From [Clostridium] aminophilum DSM 10710 (GTDB lineage: Bacteria; Bacillota; Clostridia; Lachnospirales; Lachnospiraceae): 64,000 nucleotides of DNA. Positions 61,006-64,000 of this stretch are shown here, piece after piece; within the stretch, counting starts at the first letter, position 1, and the number at the start of each line of letters is the position of its first letter. Location of the stretch: NCBI RefSeq assembly GCF_000711825.1, contig NZ_JONJ01000009.1, positions 62,001 to 126,000 on the forward strand. The letters are read 5' to 3'. A program made the position numbers and the translations under genes. The notes beneath the pieces were generated by a model, which saw nothing but the letters and a program-made list of their open reading frames with translations, searched no databases and was not told the DNA's origin.

Positions 61006-63963
61006 TCAGCAAAAATATTTCACAAGTATATCTTTTAGTTTATCATTATCCAGTTTTGAGTAGTTATTCGTTCTAATGGATTCTATTATACACTGTCTTA
61101 TATTTCGAGACACTTCTCCATTTTCTGCCATTTTTCTTAATTCAACATCATGCATATCAAACAACCAACGAACATCAAACTTTTTATAATCAAACTTTTC
61201 ATATTGATAATAAAAATCAAACTCATCCGCCACTCCAAGGAATTCCTCAAGTCCTGTAGTGTCAATTATGTTTAAAAAGCACCAATATCCTGCTTGAATT
61301 ATATTTTCATACTTTCGTTTTGCTGGATAAGCCCTAACGCCTTTTTGAGTACTTTCTTTATCATCATTTTCTTTTTCTATTCTCAAAAAAGTCAATAGCT
61401 GGTTTTTTATTGTCTTATTAATCTTCGGTTTATATTCAAGAAATAGCATCAACAATCTGATATCAAACTGTTTTTCCAGTCTTTTTTCAATCGCTTCTCT
61501 GAGATTCTTTTGTTGTTTTTTTGTTATATGCTTAAAATAACTTACTGAAAATAATTGATATTGCTCATCCTCTATAATTTTATTTACCCTCTCAGAAAGC
61601 CCTCTAGAAACGTAATCCTTATCATCCAACTTCAAATAATTAGCCAAATTGCAATAACTGATATTTACATTTGTACTTGGAGCAACATTAGTATCCGTAC
61701 CCTCATCCAACGCCTTCTTATGGATATCAAAATAATTGAGTAATGCATTTTCAATGCTCTTAATTGTCTTGTCACTATACATTTTTCGATTATATATCTG
61801 TGAATCTAAGAACAATACTTTATCTATAATCAATATGTCTCTGAATTCATTTGTCATTATAAATGTACAAATATAGTCAACAAATTCCTGTGATAGATTT
61901 ATATAGCGTAACAATACCAATGCATTTTTTAATTTGCTTTGTATGTGTACATATTCATTAAATACTCCACTTGTTTTTACTACCATGAAATAATCAAGCA
62001 AATTTTTAACTGCATTTTCAATTACTTTTATATTTTTAAATTCCAGCAAAAATATCGAATTCTTTTTCAATAATCTTACTAACTCTTTATCTTCAAAGCA
62101 CTCTACTAAGCAATTAAAATCTATTTCGTCAAGGACTATTTTCTCTTCTCTGTTTGGAAGTATGTTGTTAACTAAGATTTCTTGCTTATCTTGCACTGAA
62201 TATTTATGGAGAATTGATTCCATGATTCTCTTTACAGAGGTTTTATATTCCGTAAAAACATCTGCCACTAAACCATTAGCCAATAAAAAGTTGACATAAT
62301 CATTCACCCTATTTATTGCTCGATAACCGGAAGTTGTTCCATATTCTATAGTATTAGTTTCTATTACCTCATCCACCTTATGAGCAGCTTCAAACGCTTC
62401 ATACGCATACTTATACAATAGTATTTGACCATGGATGTCTTTCAAACTTTCATAATTCTTTCGAAATTCAAATGGTAATCTATTAAATAAGTTTTCTACC
62501 TGCTTTTCTATTGGCAAATCATCCTCTATCTCCGAAGGATTATACTGTTCAAAAAGGCTATTAGAGTTTTCTACAATTTTTCTTAATTTAAAACAATTTG
62601 CTTTTGCGAAATAAAAGAGCAAATAATTTTTTTCATCAAAAGCCCTTCTTGATATTTCCAAAAACGATGCTAATGATTCATTATATCTCCCTAATTTATA
62701 CAGATAAAATGCTTGTGTATACTTCTTATCGATTGTTTTATACTGTTTTTTCACATAGTTGTTCATCCATTTGTAATCAAACATAATGCAATAAGGATCC
62801 GCAAATGGAATCTCATCATGATTAATCGTATGAACCGATTTATTATCATATATCCAATAAATACACGCCTTAGCTAATACGCTCTTTATTGTTTTGTACA
62901 TCTTGTACGTTTCTTTACTCAGTGCTTCTTTCTCATTTTTCTGTAATTTATCGATTTCTATAAATCGGCTGAATAGAACGTTATTATCCCATATGCGTAT
63001 AGAACCATTACCTTCTACAATGAGATTATTCTTTGACAACCTTTTGGCAATATCTGTATATCTGAGTGCTTTCAATTCATCTAATGGTTTCAGCATATAA
63101 TACAATGTTTTAAACGCTTCATTATCATTCTTTCCATTGTAGTCAAAAACATCGATTTTTTTAATTGCATCAAAAAAAGTCAAATATCTATCTGGAAATT
63201 GAGCTTTATTCTTATCTATTTTCCCCCATTCAAGCACTGCTACTCCTTTAGATTCATGATACTTTAATTCTAATGGAGATAATTCTTCGTCATCTGTATA
63301 AAAAAAGATTGGCTCTCTAAAATCACTTTTCAACAATTCTTTTGCCCAGTTGAGAATTAATTTGATATTATAATCGTTTAGTCTATATCCAATAAAAACA
63401 ACCGTATTTGTTGCAAAAATTGATTTTAAAAGTGTTTCTATCAATTTGAATTTTTCACTATAATTTAAGTAATCTTCTTCCTTCAAAACAAAGTTCTTAT
63501 GTTTAAAATCTCCATGCATTTTTAGAATATATCTATCTCCAGAAATGCTAGGTACATCCTTGTCACATGCAATCGGCTTATAAGTTAGACAATACTTTCC
63601 AGCCGCCTCCTCTAATAGTTCATCATAATTAGTTGTAATAAATGAAATTGGATCTAATGCTAACATTTCACGATGCACTGCATTAGGCAATAATGCTTTA
63701 TTATTAATCGCATCTTCCACCGTTTTAAAATACTCATTTTTTTGATTCTTTTCCAAAGAAGAATAATACATTTGTGGAATCTTCAAGCACTCCTCATATG
63801 AATAGTCCTCTTGTAGTTTTATACCTAATTTCGTGCAAATAGCATTGGTTAGTTCATTCCACATCGGTACTCCTGAAACTCTGGATACACCTGCTCCCAC
63901 AAAAAAAGTCAACGAATTATTCTTTGAAGCATTTATTATTCTAGTTAATTCTTTTTCGTACAT
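61006..63963 (-). CDS. dsr2: DSR2-like defence-associated sirtuin
   Basis: 985-residue protein with an N-terminal SIR2-like NADase domain (about 1-280) and a long helical C-terminal part. Sirtuin features: FFVGAGVSRVSGVP (residues 20-33), catalytic Asn112 in TTNYDELL and His150 in KMHGDF, 38 residues apart as in B. subtilis DSR2 (N133/H171). Further DSR2-like stretches are IPQMYY, FIGYRLNDYNI and, near the C-terminus, FDYKKFD. In B. subtilis, DSR2 (about 1005 residues) senses phage tail-tube protein, depletes NAD+ and aborts infection. ATG 63963 has AAGGA 5 nt upstream; an in-frame ATG at 63999 touches the window edge. Very AT-rich compared with the core. Confidence 0.88.
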   Translation of the reverse strand: MYEKELTRIINASKNNSLTFFVGAGVSRVSGVPMWNELTNAICTKLGIKLQEDYSYEECLKIPQMYYSSLEKNQKNEYFKTVEDAINNKALLPNAVHREMLALDPISFITTNYDELLEEAAGKYCLTYKPIACDKDVPSISGDRYILKMHGDFKHKNFVLKEEDYLNYSEKFKLIETLLKSIFATNTVVFIGYRLNDYNIKLILNWAKELLKSDFREPIFFYTDDEELSPLELKYHESKGVAVLEWGKIDKNKAQFPDRYLTFFDAIKKIDVFDYNGKNDNEAFKTLYYMLKPLDELKALRYTDIAKRLSKNNLIVEGNGSIRIWDNNVLFSRFIEIDKLQKNEKEALSKETYKMYKTIKSVLAKACIYWIYDNKSVHTINHDEIPFADPYCIMFDYKWMNNYVKKQYKTIDKKYTQAFYLYKLGRYNESLASFLEISRRAFDEKNYLLFYFAKANCFKLRKIVENSNSLFEQYNPSEIEDDLPIEKQVENLFNRLPFEFRKNYESLKDIHGQILLYKYAYEAFEAAHKVDEVIETNTIEYGTTSGYRAINRVNDYVNFLLANGLVADVFTEYKTSVKRIMESILHKYSVQDKQEILVNNILPNREEKIVLDEIDFNCLVECFEDKELVRLLKKNSIFLLEFKNIKVIENAVKNLLDYFMVVKTSGVFNEYVHIQSKLKNALVLLRYINLSQEFVDYICTFIMTNEFRDILIIDKVLFLDSQIYNRKMYSDKTIKSIENALLNYFDIHKKALDEGTDTNVAPSTNVNISYCNLANYLKLDDKDYVSRGLSERVNKIIEDEQYQLFSVSYFKHITKKQQKNLREAIEKRLEKQFDIRLLMLFLEYKPKINKTIKNQLLTFLRIEKENDDKESTQKGVRAYPAKRKYENIIQAGYWCFLNIIDTTGLEEFLGVADEFDFYYQYEKFDYKKFDVRWLFDMHDVELRKMAENGEVSRNIRQCIIESIRTNNYSKLDNDKLKDILVKYFC

Positions 63964-64000
63964 ATTTTCCTTGTATGATGTACTCACAACCGAATACATC

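Noticed and set aside
61006-63963. ThsA of a Thoeris system
   Set aside because: ThsA is about half this length with a SLOG domain and needs a TIR-domain ThsB neighbour; neither is seen.

Overview
The window looks like a chromosomal segment of a low-GC-lineage Firmicute (Clostridia, most likely Lachnospiraceae). Reasons: a PolC-type replicase, an FtsZ that starts MLEVK from a TTG codon, a pyrH-frr-uppS-cdsA-dxr-rseP-ispG-polC run, a DUF1846 protein, the paired PFL-family (DUF711) and ACT-domain proteins, strong AGGAGG-type ribosome binding sites and near-consensus sigma-A promoters. I cannot name the genus. Nearly all genes lie on the minus strand; coaX and tmcAL are the only convincing plus-strand genes. 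I saw no rRNA, tRNA or CRISPR.

Core part, 1 to about 53.3 kb, visibly GC-rich. From left to right: a zinc-ribbon membrane protein, a PepV-like dipeptidase, prfC, coaX, an SseB-family protein, a reduced division/cell-wall cluster (read mraY, murD, ftsW, divIB, ftsZ), a transglutaminase-like secreted protein, DUF1846, two paralogous SH3-NlpC/P60 wall hydrolases, a three-gene ABC uptake operon, cardiolipin synthase, the polC to pyrH cluster, a ClC channel, ftsY-smc-rnc-acpP-plsX, a patatin-like lipase, rpmF, ackA, pta, tmcAL, an ABM-domain protein, a small unknown, PFL/ACT, a WalJ-like metallo-hydrolase and coaE. Much of it is the machinery for membrane lipid, isoprenoid and peptidoglycan synthesis plus SRP targeting and chromosome segregation. 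Several intergenic gaps hold short tandem repeats, and a dispersed repeat flanks coaX.

Accessory part, about 53.3 kb to the right edge, visibly AT-rich. It begins beside coaE with a collapsed Tn916-type integrase gene and an intact-looking excisionase gene, so it reads as an immobilised integrative element. Its cargo is antiviral defence and debris: a complete Eco29kI-like restriction-modification operon led by a ribbon-helix-helix gene, an IS1182-type transposase fragment, an unknown membrane protein, an SRAP (YedK) fragment, a broken hsdM beside a 51-bp palindrome, a truncated-looking secreted protein, and at the right edge a 985-residue SIR2 protein that matches the DSR2 defence-sirtuin family.

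The best leads are the DSR2-like gene, the RHH-led restriction operon, the triple-hairpin leader of plsX, and the RG-rich low-complexity insertion in PolC.
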